Shown: positions 28,962 through 37,446 of the stretch, in pieces | Numbering within the stretch: position 1 is the stretch's first letter | How the letters are laid out: every line of letters starts with the position of its first letter | NCBI RefSeq assembly: GCF_001423765.1 | Contig: NZ_LMPG01000010.1 | Span: forward strand, 63,220-127,219 | Direction: 5' to 3' | Source of the DNA: Sphingomonas sp. Leaf343 | GTDB taxonomy: Bacteria; Pseudomonadota; Alphaproteobacteria; Sphingomonadales; Sphingomonadaceae | Length of the DNA: 64,000 nucleotides | The notes under the pieces: model-generated | The model's input: only the letters and a program-made list of their open reading frames with translations | Databases searched by the model: none | What the model was told of the DNA's origin: nothing | Program-made: the position numbers and the translations under genes

Positions 28962-29819
28962 TTACGCGTCGATCTGGCGCTCGGCTTCCGCGGCTTGGCC
29001 GGCTTCCATAGCCTGATCGGCATCGGCGCTCGACACGGGATCGGTGCCGGCGTCCGCTGCGGGCGTCTCGATCGCCTGCTCCTCCGCCGGCGGCTCCATC
29101 ATCGCACCGATGTCGGCGCCCGAGCGGCGCTGCTGCTCCTGGCCGCCACGCGTCGCCGCGATCGCGATCGCCTCGCAATACAGGCGGATGGCGCGGGCTG
29201 CGTCGTCGTTCGCGGGAACCGGGAAGGCGATGCCGTCCGGCGACACGTTCGAGTCGAGGATCGCGACGACGGGAATGCCCAGCGTGTTGGCTTCCTTGAT
29301 CGCCAGCTCTTCCTTGTTCGCGTCGATCACGAACATGACATCGGGCACGCCGCCCATATCGCGAATACCGCCAAGCGACATTTCCAGCTTGTCGCGCTCG
29401 CGCGTCAGCTGGAGCACCTCCTTCTTGGTCAGGCCGTGCGTGTCGCCCGACAGCTGCTCCTCCAGCGTCTTCAGACGCTTGATCGAGTTGCTGATCGTTT
29501 TCCAGTTGGTAAGCATGCCGCCCAGCCAGCGGTGATTGACGAAATGCTGACCCGAACGACGCGCCGCGTCGGCGATAGGCTCCTGAGCCTGGCGCTTCGT
29601 GCCCACGAACAGGACCTTGCCACCACCGGCGACCGACGACGACACGAATTCGAGAGCGCGCGCGAACAACGGCACGGTCTGCGACAGATCGAGGATGTGG
29701 ACGCCGTTGCGGTCACCGAAGATGTAGGGCTTCATCTTCGGGTTCCAGCGATGGGTCTGGTGACCGAAATGCGCGCCGGTTTCGATGAGCTGCTGCATGG
29801 ATACGACTGGAGCCGCCAT
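28962..29819 (-). CDS. rpsB: Ribosomal protein uS2
   Basis: Small-subunit protein. The 285 residues open with [22 protein letters not shown] and contain [27 protein letters not shown] and [11 protein letters not shown], all uS2 signatures. The C-terminus carries an acidic Ala/Glu-rich tail of about 50 residues beyond the core. It is the first gene of the rpsB-tsf-pyrH-frr operon and has its own leader (29820-29920) and a candidate promoter upstream. Confidence 0.96.
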   Translation of the reverse strand: MAAPVVSMQQLIETGAHFGHQTHRWNPKMKPYIFGDRNGVHILDLSQTVPLFARALEFVSSSVAGGGKVLFVGTKRQAQEPIADAARRSGQHFVNHRWLGGMLTNWKTISNSIKRLKTLEEQLSGDTHGLTKKEVLQLTRERDKLEMSLGGIRDMGGVPDVMFVIDANKEELAIKEANTLGIPVVAILDSNVSPDGIAFPVPANDDAARAIRLYCEAIAIAATRGGQEQQRRSGADIGAMMEPPAEEQAIETPAADAGTDPVSSADADQAMEAGQAAEAERQIDA

Positions 29820-29922
29820 GATGATATTCCTTTGCCGGTTATGCCTCTGGGAAGCGGATGACGCGGCCTGAAAGACCGGCGCACCGGTATGTGGTGCTTC
29901 CCATGCGGAGTTGAGGCGCGCT

Positions 29923-29950
29923 GCTTAGCCGGACCACGCTCCGAATGCAA
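29923..29950 (-). promoter_or_regulatory. Candidate rpsB promoter
   Basis: On the minus strand, TTGCAT (29950-29945) is followed after 16 nt by CTAAGC (29928-29923), preceded by G to give GCTAAGC, which resembles the alphaproteobacterial -10 GCTANAW. It leaves an untranslated leader of roughly 95 nt before rpsB. The 318-bp region 29820-30137 holds this promoter, the leader and the divergent promoter at 29977-30005. I see no RNA gene in it. Confidence 0.4.
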
Positions 29951-29976
29951 GATGAGAACATTCCACGTACAGATGC

Positions 29977-30005
29977 TTGACGATGGAACGTGAGTGGAAC
30001 ATAAG
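29977..30005 (+). promoter_or_regulatory. Sigma-70-like promoter with LexA/SOS box in its spacer
   Basis: TTGACG (29977-29982), 17-nt spacer, CATAAG (30000-30005). The spacer contains GAAC-GTGAGTG-GAAC (29986-30000), which fits the alphaproteobacterial SOS operator GTTC-N7-GTTC read on the other strand. The same motif stands before recA at 46431-46445. The promoter points at the small membrane protein at 30138, with an untranslated leader of about 125 nt. LexA bound here would block polymerase (inference). Confidence 0.55.
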
Positions 30006-30137
30006 CGGTTCAGATCAGAACGAAGGACTGATCCATTAACATATGTAGTTCAGCCGGCATGAAACACACCGGGCGAACAGCAGGTTTCGGAACCGAACGA
30101 ATCCCGACCGGTTGAGTGGGGTCGAGGGGTTCGCGTC

Positions 30138-30389
30138 ATGGAGGCGGACATGGTGATGATCGTGGTTAGTGCGCTGGTATTTTCAACGGCTCTGGCAGTT
30201 TCGCTGGCAGTGATCGGCCTAGCGATAGGCCCGCAATGGCGGCGCATCGTGCGGATGGGGATGGGTCATGTGGAACCGTCCTTCGCACCATTGGAAGTCT
30301 TGGCCCTGGCCGAGCGGCGCATTGCCGTCAGGCGGTGGGCGTCGGCTCCGGTACCTTTGCCGATACGGCGGCTGCGCGAAGTCGCCTGA
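30138..30389 (+). CDS. Small single-pass membrane protein, possibly SOS-controlled
   Basis: 83 residues. A hydrophobic segment fills about residues 5-31 (VMIVVSALVFSTALAVSLAV and onward), followed by a basic cytoplasmic-looking tail with ALAERRIAVRRW and several further Arg. I do not recognise a family with a known function; the ERRIAVRRW stretch seems familiar from uncharacterised sphingomonad proteins, but that is memory only. ATG 30138 has GAGGGG about ten nt upstream; in-frame ATGs at 30150 and 30156 are alternatives. The last 62 nt overlap the 3' end of pssA on the other strand. A promoter with an embedded SOS box stands upstream (29977-30005). Confidence 0.6.
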   Translation: MEADMVMIVVSALVFSTALAVSLAVIGLAIGPQWRRIVRMGMGHVEPSFAPLEVLALAERRIAVRRWASAPVPLPIRRLREVA

Positions 30390-31140
30390 CTTTGGCATAG
30401 CTCGCAACGCTGAAGGGGATCAGCGCGATATAGATCACGCTGATTGCGCTGAGCGTGTGCCATGGCGCGGTAACGAGCGATGCTCCCAATAGGACAATCA
30501 ACGCCAACGCTTCAAACCGGATACGTCGGCGCAGGCGTAGCGATGTCCATGAGAAAGTCGCTACGCTCGACACCATCAAGGTGGCCACGATGATAGTCCA
30601 TGGGGCGACGAGGTAGGGGTTGGCAAAGACTGGCTCGCCCGACCATAACCAGAAGAACAACGGCAACAGTGCGAGTCCTGCTCCTGCGGGAGCGGGCACT
30701 CCGGTCAGGAAACCGGCGGATTTGTGAGGCTGCTCGGTTTCATCAATCTGTGCGTTGAAACGCGCCAGACGCAATGCACAGAATACGGCGAGGATCAGGG
30801 ATGCCATCCAGCCAAACCGTGGCAGGGTGGACAACGACCAAAGATAGAGGATGAGAGCCGGCGCGACGCCGAACGAGATGGCGTCTGAAAGAGAGTCGAG
30901 TTCGGCGCCGAACCTGCTCTCGCCGTGAAGCAGACGAGCGATGCGACCGTCGATGCCATCGAGCACGCCAGCAACCATAATCATCGCTGCCGCCATTTCC
31001 CAATTTCCGCCAATCGCAAAACGCACGCCGGACAAGCCCGAGCAAAGCGCCAGAGCCGTGACAGCATTGGGTGCGATTGCCCGGAGTGGAAGCCCCCGGG
31101 GTACGCGACGCTCGCGGCGACGGGCGGGTCGGAACGCCAT
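30328..31140 (-). CDS. pssA: CDP-diacylglycerol--serine O-phosphatidyltransferase
   Basis: Makes phosphatidylserine from CDP-DAG and serine. The 270-residue membrane protein has the CDP-alcohol phosphatidyltransferase motif DGIDGRIARLL...FGAELDSLSD (D-x2-D-G-x2-A-R-x8-G-x3-D-x3-D) and about eight hydrophobic segments. ATG 31140 lies 25 nt after psd; an in-frame extension overlapping psd lacks family similarity. Its product is decarboxylated by Psd, encoded directly upstream. Confidence 0.92.
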   Translation of the reverse strand: MAFRPARRRERRVPRGLPLRAIAPNAVTALALCSGLSGVRFAIGGNWEMAAAMIMVAGVLDGIDGRIARLLHGESRFGAELDSLSDAISFGVAPALILYLWSLSTLPRFGWMASLILAVFCALRLARFNAQIDETEQPHKSAGFLTGVPAPAGAGLALLPLFFWLWSGEPVFANPYLVAPWTIIVATLMVSSVATFSWTSLRLRRRIRFEALALIVLLGASLVTAPWHTLSAISVIYIALIPFSVASYAKVRRLRAAAVSAKVPEPTPTA

Positions 31141-31165
31141 CAGCGGATTGACCGAGACATGAATG

Positions 31166-31888
31166 TCATTGCGCGATCCCGACAGCAGCCGTTCCGCCGA
31201 TCCGGCCGAGGACGGTTTCGCCAGCGATCGACCGCTGACCCAGCGCAACTTGCGGCGCGCAATCGTCCGGCAGGTAGACGTCGACGCGGCTGCCGAAGCG
31301 GATCAGACCGACACGCTGCCCGGCGGCGACCATGTCCCCCGGCTTGACGAAGCCGACGATGCGGCGGGCAACGAGGCCGGCGATCTGGGTGAAGCCGATC
31401 TTGCGGCCGTCACGGGCCTCCACGACGAAATGCTGGCGCTCGTTCTCGTCGGAAGCCTTGTCAAGATCGGCGTTGAGGAACTTGCCGGAAATATAGACCA
31501 CTTGACGGATGGTGCCGGCGATAGGGGTGCGATTGATGTGCACGTCGAACACCGACATGAAGATCGATACGCGGACCAGCGGTGCCTCGCCCAGTTCGCC
31601 CACGAGTTCGCGCGGGATCGCGACACGCTGGATCATCGTGACCAGACCGTCGGCAGGGGCGACGATCAGGTTTTCACCTTGGGGCGTGGTGCGGACGGGG
31701 TCACGGAAGAAAGCGGCGACCCAGATGGTCAGGCCGACCAGCGGCCAGAACAGCACGTTGGAGACGATCGTCAGCAGAAGCGTTATCCCGGCCGAGATCG
31801 CGACGTATTTGCGACCCTCCGGATGAACGGCGGGGAAGCGCCACTTCACCGTGGAGGTGACGAGTGGCGGTTTGTCGAGTGAGGTCAT
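31166..31888 (-). CDS. psd: Phosphatidylserine decarboxylase proenzyme
   Basis: Converts phosphatidylserine to phosphatidylethanolamine; the pyruvoyl cofactor forms by self-cleavage at a Gly-Ser bond. The 240-residue short-type enzyme shows [11 protein letters not shown] near the C-terminus, with the GS cleavage pair. It also has a membrane-anchoring N-terminal helix pair ([20 protein letters not shown] and what follows), APADGLVT, and [16 protein letters not shown]. It forms a two-gene unit with pssA. Confidence 0.95.
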   Translation of the reverse strand: MTSLDKPPLVTSTVKWRFPAVHPEGRKYVAISAGITLLLTIVSNVLFWPLVGLTIWVAAFFRDPVRTTPQGENLIVAPADGLVTMIQRVAIPRELVGELGEAPLVRVSIFMSVFDVHINRTPIAGTIRQVVYISGKFLNADLDKASDENERQHFVVEARDGRKIGFTQIAGLVARRIVGFVKPGDMVAAGQRVGLIRFGSRVDVYLPDDCAPQVALGQRSIAGETVLGRIGGTAAVGIAQ

Positions 31889-31962
31889 CGCGCCGGTCTA
31901 CCGTCCAACGCTTCGCCTGACAATCGCGCCGCCGCACCCGACGATGCAGCGGCGCGACCGGA

Positions 31963-32979
31963 TCACCCGAATGCAACCGTCGTTCGGCGGCGGCGGTGAC
32001 GGAGCGCGCCACCCGTGAGCGCGACACCGACGATCATCATCGCCCACGTCATCGGCTCCGGCACCGCGGCGAGCCCCAGCTGATCCGTCAGTCCCCGCCC
32101 GATAGCGCGGTGAATCTGCGTTGTCGGGTGGATGGTGTCGAAATAGACGAAGCCGTCACAGGCAGGCGCGGCGCCGGGAGCCTGAAGGCAGGCACGGCCG
32201 GTATCGAGCATCGTCGGCAGTCCGTAGCGTGCCGGATCGGCGTAGATCGTTCGCTGAAAATCGAACAAGTCGAAAAATCGCGCATTGCTGCCGGTGGCCG
32301 CCGCGAAGCTGCCGACCAGTCCTTCGAACGCCATGTTGAGGTTGAACGACAGGCCGGTTCCGATCGCCGACAGCGTTGGCAAACCCAGCTGCGTGACGAC
32401 CGGGATCTGGCCGATGTCGGGCAACCCGGTGACGATGAAGTTGCGGGCACCGCGAGCGTAGAGTGAGGCCAGCCCGTCCGTCATCGCGCCGAGTGTCGCG
32501 TCGAAACCGGGTCGATAGCCGGGGATCGTCGCCACTCGCTCCAGTTCCGATCGCACGTCGTTGCCGCCGAGCGTGATGAGGACCAGCGAACGGGAGTCGA
32601 AGACGTTGGCGGAGGCGTCGTACAATGCGATCTGCTCGGCGAAACTGGGACTTGCGTCGCCGATGACCTCGCGCGCCTGGGCCCCGCCCACGGAATAGTT
32701 TCGCCCGCCATATTCAGACGCGACCGCCGGCCCACCATCCACGGCACGGCCGACATAATCGGCGAAGGTGAAGCCGTTCGAGAAGCGACCGCGGAAGTAA
32801 CCAGCTGCGGTCGGAGCGGGATCGGCACCCCTCACGTCGCGCCGGAACTTCTGCGCGTTGCCGCCGTCGACCAGACTGTCGCCGAAGACGAACAGGTTGC
32901 TGTAGCCCTGCGCCGAAGCGGGCGCGGCGAGGATCAGCGCGGTTGCGGCGATCACCCTTTCCAGAGTTCCGGACGCCAT
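31963..32979 (-). CDS. Secreted GDSL/SGNH lipase-esterase with PEP-CTERM tail
   Basis: 338 residues: a signal peptide ([14 protein letters not shown]), then an SGNH hydrolase domain with [12 protein letters not shown] (catalytic Ser35), the block III motif LITLGGND, and a C-terminal D-x2-H ([11 protein letters not shown]). The last 35 residues form a PEP-CTERM sorting signal: [10 protein letters not shown], a hydrophobic helix, and a basic end (RHRRRR). Such proteins are handled by an exosortase, which is not in this window. The gene is divergent from icd. The substrate is unknown; ester hydrolysis is inferred from the fold. Confidence 0.88.
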   Translation of the reverse strand: MASGTLERVIAATALILAAPASAQGYSNLFVFGDSLVDGGNAQKFRRDVRGADPAPTAAGYFRGRFSNGFTFADYVGRAVDGGPAVASEYGGRNYSVGGAQAREVIGDASPSFAEQIALYDASANVFDSRSLVLITLGGNDVRSELERVATIPGYRPGFDATLGAMTDGLASLYARGARNFIVTGLPDIGQIPVVTQLGLPTLSAIGTGLSFNLNMAFEGLVGSFAAATGSNARFFDLFDFQRTIYADPARYGLPTMLDTGRACLQAPGAAPACDGFVYFDTIHPTTQIHRAIGRGLTDQLGLAAVPEPMTWAMMIVGVALTGGALRHRRRRTTVAFG

Positions 32980-33126
32980 GATTCTCTCCCTGATCTATTG
33001 TTAACGCATCTTTTACCACCCTCTCGGTCGTGCGGAAACGCCATTCCGCCCCGCGCCCGTTTACAGCGCGCAACCCGCATCCTAGACGGCGCGCAACCCC
33101 ATCATCGCTGCAAAGGACGAGACCGC

Positions 33127-34347
33127 ATGGCCAAGATCAAGGTGAAGACGCCCATCGTGGAAATCGACGGCGACGAAATGACCCGGATCATCTGGGAATG
33201 GATTCGCGAGCGCCTCATCAAGCCGTATCTCGACATCGAACTCGACTATTACGATCTCGGCATCGAACATCGTGACGCGACCGACGATCAGGTTACGATC
33301 GATGCAGCCAAGGCGACACAGAAATATGGCGTCGCGGTGAAGTGCGCAACGATCACCCCCGACGAGCAGCGCGTCGAGGAATTCGGTCTGAAGAAGATGT
33401 GGAAGTCGCCGAACGGCACGATCCGCAACATCCTCGGTGGCGTCGTGTTCCGCGAGCCGATCGTCATCAAGAACGTCCCTCGCCTGATCCCCGGCTGGAC
33501 GCACCCGATCGTCGTGGGCCGTCACGCTTTCGGCGACCAGTACAAGGCGACCGATTTCAAGGTCCCGGGTGCCGGTAAGCTGACGATGAAGTGGGTCGGC
33601 GAGGACGGTCAGGAGATCGAGCACGAGGTGTTCGACTTCCCTGCCGCCGGCGTCGCGATGGGCATGTACAATCTGGACGAGTCGATCCGCGACTTCGCCC
33701 GCGCGTCGATGCACTACGGCCTGAACCTGAAATGGCCGGTATATCTGTCGACCAAGAATACGATCCTGAAGGCGTATGACGGGCGCTTCAAGGACCTGTT
33801 CGCCGAGATCTTCGAGGCGGAGTTCAAGGACAAGTTCAAGGAAGCGGGCATCGTCTACGAACATCGCCTGATCGACGACATGGTCGCATCGGCGCTGAAG
33901 TGGAGCGGCGAGTTCGTGTGGGCGTGCAAGAACTATGACGGCGACGTGCAGTCGGATCAGGTCGCGCAGGGCTTCGGCTCGCTCGGCCTGATGACGTCGG
34001 TGCTCCTGACGCCGGACGGCAAGACGGTCGAGGCGGAGGCCGCGCACGGCACCGTCACGCGTCACTATCGCCAGCATCAGCAGGGGAAGGCGACCTCGAC
34101 CAACCCGATCGCGTCGATCTTCGCATGGACCGGCGGGCTGAAGTATCGCGGCAAGTTCGACGATACGCCGGAAGTGACGCAGTTCGCCGAGACGCTGGAG
34201 CGCGTCTGCATCCAGACCGTCGAGAACGGCCACATGACCAAGGATCTCGCGATCCTGATCGGCCCGGATCAGCCATGGATGACGACCGAGCAGTTCTTCG
34301 AGCAGGTTCGCTTGAACTTGGAAGCGAAGATGGCGGTCGCCGCCTGA
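33127..34347 (+). CDS. icd: NADP-dependent isocitrate dehydrogenase
   Basis: Oxidative decarboxylation of isocitrate in the TCA cycle. The 406-residue enzyme is of the eukaryote-like homodimeric type. It opens with [20 protein letters not shown] and has [34 protein letters not shown], and [11 protein letters not shown] (cofactor contact). ATG 33127 has AAGGACGAG upstream. A strong terminator follows 7 nt after the stop. Confidence 0.96.
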   Translation: MAKIKVKTPIVEIDGDEMTRIIWEWIRERLIKPYLDIELDYYDLGIEHRDATDDQVTIDAAKATQKYGVAVKCATITPDEQRVEEFGLKKMWKSPNGTIRNILGGVVFREPIVIKNVPRLIPGWTHPIVVGRHAFGDQYKATDFKVPGAGKLTMKWVGEDGQEIEHEVFDFPAAGVAMGMYNLDESIRDFARASMHYGLNLKWPVYLSTKNTILKAYDGRFKDLFAEIFEAEFKDKFKEAGIVYEHRLIDDMVASALKWSGEFVWACKNYDGDVQSDQVAQGFGSLGLMTSVLLTPDGKTVEAEAAHGTVTRHYRQHQQGKATSTNPIASIFAWTGGLKYRGKFDDTPEVTQFAETLERVCIQTVENGHMTKDLAILIGPDQPWMTTEQFFEQVRLNLEAKMAVAA

Positions 34348-34354
34348 TCCGACG

Positions 34355-34382
34355 GGCGGAGCGGGATCCAGCCCGCTCCGCC
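34355..34382. terminator. Terminator between icd and the convergent membrane protein
   Basis: GGCGGAGCGGG (34355-34365) pairs perfectly over 11 bp with CCCGCTCCGCC (34372-34382) around a 6-nt loop. It fills the whole gap between icd and the stop codon of the convergent gene at 34383. There is no T run, so it may depend on stem strength alone. Confidence 0.6.
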
Positions 34383-34823
34383 TCATCGCATGCCGCGCGC
34401 CACCGCCGCGGCCCGAAGATATTGCCAGTAGATCGCGCACCCGAGCAGGTGGAACACGAACGGCAATCGCGTGATCCGCCAGAACTCCACGCGAGCGAAT
34501 GCCAGCCAGCCGAAGCCGATGCTGAACAGGCAGGCCAGCACCGACAGGACGAGCGACAGCAGCGTCGCTCCCGCCCCTGCTGCCAACGGGGTCCCGCCGC
34601 GGTAGCGGAAGAGATACGCGAAGCTCGCCGCCATCCACATTCCGAACCACATCGGCGACGTCATCAGCATCGCGACCATCAGCATGCCCGGGCCATCCGG
34701 GCTGGTTCCCCCCTCGGCGTAGTAAAGCCGGCCATGCCACATCACCAGCGGCAGGACGGCGACGCCGAGCAGCACGCCCGCAGTCCAGAGCATCAGCGCG
34801 GATCGAGGAGTCCGAAGCGTCAT
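34383..34823 (-). CDS. Uncharacterised four-helix membrane protein
   Basis: 146 residues with four predicted membrane helices (LWTAGVLLGVAVLPLVMW, the segment around GMLMVAMLMTSPMWFGMW, LLSLVLSVLACLFSIGFG, and FVFHLLGCAIYWQYL). I do not recognise a family. ATG 34823 is the simplest start; the open frame continues upstream but into Arg/Ser-rich sequence without helix character. It stands alone between icd (convergent) and the antiporter (divergent). Confidence 0.6.
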   Translation of the reverse strand: MTLRTPRSALMLWTAGVLLGVAVLPLVMWHGRLYYAEGGTSPDGPGMLMVAMLMTSPMWFGMWMAASFAYLFRYRGGTPLAAGAGATLLSLVLSVLACLFSIGFGWLAFARVEFWRITRLPFVFHLLGCAIYWQYLRAAAVARGMR

Positions 34824-34934
34824 GATCGTCGGTATGCGCCGAACATCGGCGATGCGCGAGGGCGACGATCCAAATCCGATGTGGCGGACGATCAAGCCTA
34901 GCCTGATCCGGCTTCGGCTGGTTAAGTCGGGCGC

Positions 34935-36710
34935 ATGGCGCTCAGGTTGGACAATGAAGGTTTCTCGGATGCTCTGGTGATCCTCGGCGCGGCCGGTCTG
35001 GTGATCCCGGCGTTCGCCCGGTTCCGGATCAGCCCGGTGATCGGGTTCATCCTGGTGGGTCTGGCGGTCGGCCCCGCCGGTCTGGGGCAACTGACGGGCA
35101 TGTTCCCGTGGCTCTATTACGTGACGATCAGCGACCCGGCGTCGATCGAGCCGTTCGCAGAATTCGGCATCATCCTGCTGCTGTTCTCGATCGGGCTGGA
35201 ACTGTCGTTCCGGCGATTATGGGGGATGCGGCAGCTGGTGTTCGGGACGGGGGCGGCCGAGTTGTTCGGGTCGGCCGCGCTGATCGCGATCGCGCTGCAC
35301 CTGATCGGACAGGACTGGGCGGGCGCGGCGGGACTGGGGCTGGCGCTGGCGCTGTCCTCAACCGCCCTGGTGCTGCCCTTGGTGGGAACGACGAGCCCGG
35401 TCGGACGCGGCGCATTCGGCATGTTGCTGTTCGAGGATCTGGCGCTGGTGCCGATCATCTTCGCGCTCGGCGCCATGGCCCCGACCGCGAGCGACGAAGG
35501 ATGGACCGGGATCGCGGGTGTCGCGCTGAGGGGCGGAGCGACCGTGGTCGCCATGTATCTCGGCGGGCGAATCGTACTACCGAGATTGTTCGCGCAGGCG
35601 GCGCGGACCAAGAGCCCCGAGCTGTTCCTAGCGGCGTCGTTGCTGGTCGTGATCGTCGCCTCCGTCGCGACGACCGCGGCGGGGCTGTCGCCGATCGTCG
35701 GCGCGCTGCTCGCCGGGCTGCTGATCGCGGAAACCGAATATCACAGCGAGGTCGAGGTGATGACCGCGCCGTTCAAGGGGCTGGCGCTGGGCGTGTTCCT
35801 CATCACGGTGGGTATGAGCCTCGACCTGAGACTGATCGGGCAGAACTGGTCGGGACTGTTGCTGGCGGTGGCGGGGGTGGTCGCGGTCAAGGCTGTCGTG
35901 ACGTACCTGCTGCTGCGGGTGGCGCATGCGCGCGCGGGCGTGGCGGCGGAGACGGGGCTGCTGATGGGCAGCCCGTCGGAGACGACGCTGATCGTGCTGG
36001 GCACCGCCGCGCAGGCGCAGTTGATCCTGCCGTCCACCGCCGCCTTCTGGCAGACGGTGACGGCGATCGGCCTGACGATCACGCCGTTGCTGGCGAAGGT
36101 GGGCCGGATCGCTGCCCGGCGGATAGAGGCGCGGGATATCGCCGCACCCATTCCGGAGGCCGACGACGGCGGCAGTCGCACCGTGCTGATCGGGTTCGGG
36201 CGCGTCGGACGGATGATCGCCGATATGCTGGCGACGCATGGGCAGCCGTACATCGCGGTCGAGGCGGATATCGACGCGGTGTCGCGGGCGCGGGCGGAGG
36301 GGTATCCGGTCTTGTTCGGCGACGTGGCGCGCGGCGAGTTGATCGACCGGCTAAAGCTTACCGCATCGCGCGCGCTGGTGCTGACGATGGACGATCCCGT
36401 ACTGACCGCGCGGCTGACGCGGCGGTTGCGGGCGGCGGCCCCTGCCCTGCCGATCATCGCCCGTGCGCGGGACGCGGGGCATGCGGCGGAACTGTACCGG
36501 GCGGGCGTGACCGATGCGGTGCCGGAGACCCTGGAGAGTTCGCTGCAACTGTCGGAGGCGGTGCTGGTCGATCTTGGGGTCGCGATGGGGCTGGTGATCG
36601 CGTCGATTCACGAGAAGCGTGACGAACTACGGCAGTTGATCCGGCGCGAGGCGGCGATGGAGCGGGAACCGCGCATCCGCCGGGTGCGGCGAAAGAGCGA
36701 CCTGGCCTGA
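34935..36710 (+). CDS. KefB-type monovalent cation:proton antiporter
   Basis: 591 residues: an N-terminal Na+/H+ exchanger domain of about 12 membrane helices (residues 5-385, including LSSTALVLPLVG and GALLAGLLIAETEYHSEVE), followed by an RCK/TrkA-N domain (VLIGFGRVGRMIADML, about 410-530) that binds nucleotide and gates transport. This layout matches CPA2 potassium efflux systems of the KefB/YbaL kind. The ion is inferred as K+ or Na+. It converges on the next gene with no spacer: the two stop codons are adjacent. Confidence 0.9.
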   Translation: MALRLDNEGFSDALVILGAAGLVIPAFARFRISPVIGFILVGLAVGPAGLGQLTGMFPWLYYVTISDPASIEPFAEFGIILLLFSIGLELSFRRLWGMRQLVFGTGAAELFGSAALIAIALHLIGQDWAGAAGLGLALALSSTALVLPLVGTTSPVGRGAFGMLLFEDLALVPIIFALGAMAPTASDEGWTGIAGVALRGGATVVAMYLGGRIVLPRLFAQAARTKSPELFLAASLLVVIVASVATTAAGLSPIVGALLAGLLIAETEYHSEVEVMTAPFKGLALGVFLITVGMSLDLRLIGQNWSGLLLAVAGVVAVKAVVTYLLLRVAHARAGVAAETGLLMGSPSETTLIVLGTAAQAQLILPSTAAFWQTVTAIGLTITPLLAKVGRIAARRIEARDIAAPIPEADDGGSRTVLIGFGRVGRMIADMLATHGQPYIAVEADIDAVSRARAEGYPVLFGDVARGELIDRLKLTASRALVLTMDDPVLTARLTRRLRAAAPALPIIARARDAGHAAELYRAGVTDAVPETLESSLQLSEAVLVDLGVAMGLVIASIHEKRDELRQLIRREAAMEREPRIRRVRRKSDLA

Positions 36711-37403
36711 TTACTTCGGACGGTACCAGCCGAAGGGAAGGAGGCGGTCGGCCAGTTCCTGTGCCTGTTTCGCATTGCCCTGACGCAGGGTGGCGGCGAC
36801 CTGCGCCGCGCTGCGCTGGACGATGCGATCGAGCGGGGTCGGCGCAGGCGCACGGACGGCGGTTTCCAGCAGGGTCCGGCCGCGCGCGTCTTCGGGATCG
36901 AGCTCGATCAGCATCATCCCCGCGAACCCGGCGAACATCGCGCGGTTGCCACCGAGCGCGACCGACCGTTCGATCGCGGCGATGCCCGTACCGCGCTGGG
37001 CACCGACGACGCGGCCGACGAGCCGCCCGACGCGGTTGATGACGCCCAGATGCCACGCGCCGAGGCCAAGCTGTGCCTCCGCATTGCGGGGGAAGCGGGC
37101 ACAGACCGTCTCGAACTCCTTGCGCGCTGCGGTCGCCTCCGACCGGCTGCCGGTCAGCTTCGCGCGATAGCCTAGCGCGACCGCCGCCAGCACGGCATAA
37201 TCCTCGTCATTGGGGCGCGCCGCCGCGATGTCGCGGACGCGGTCGACGCGGGACAGGGCGGTGTCACGATTGCGATCCTCGAACGCCGCCTGGGTCAGGA
37301 TGTCGCGCGCGGACTGGGCGATGGCCGGCATCGCGAGCGCCACGCAGGCGACCGCCGCCGACCCGATCCACCGTCCCCGCATCCCCATTCCCTTCGCTGT
37401 CAT
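36711..37403 (-). CDS. Secreted TPR-like protein of unknown function
   Basis: 230 residues with a signal peptide (SAAVACVALAMPAIAQS) and a helical body resembling tetratricopeptide repeats (ARKEFETVCARFPRNAEAQLGLG, and GRTLLETAVRAPAPTPLD). The protein is probably periplasmic. The first Met is at 37403, with alternatives 12 and 18 nt further on. It lies downstream of alaS after a 43-nt gap on its 5' side and may be expressed with it. No specific role can be assigned. Confidence 0.7.
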   Translation of the reverse strand: MTAKGMGMRGRWIGSAAVACVALAMPAIAQSARDILTQAAFEDRNRDTALSRVDRVRDIAAARPNDEDYAVLAAVALGYRAKLTGSRSEATAARKEFETVCARFPRNAEAQLGLGAWHLGVINRVGRLVGRVVGAQRGTGIAAIERSVALGGNRAMFAGFAGMMLIELDPEDARGRTLLETAVRAPAPTPLDRIVQRSAAQVAATLRQGNAKQAQELADRLLPFGWYRPK

Positions 37404-37446
37404 GAACGCCGAACCATCGGGAACGGATTAGGATAGCTGCCGCCGG

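Noticed and set aside
29956-29970. GAAC-N7-GTAC near the SOS box, as a second LexA half-site pair
   Set aside because: The second half differs from GAAC; left out.
30059-30115. 18-codon ORF in the leader of the small membrane protein (possible leader peptide)
   Set aside because: No ribosome binding site is evident and there is no attenuator-like structure after it; too short to support.
33001-33015. TTAA-N7-TTTA upstream of icd, close to a CtrA site (TTAA-N7-TTAA)
   Set aside because: One half-site is mismatched and a single near-match in AT-richer intergenic DNA is weak evidence.
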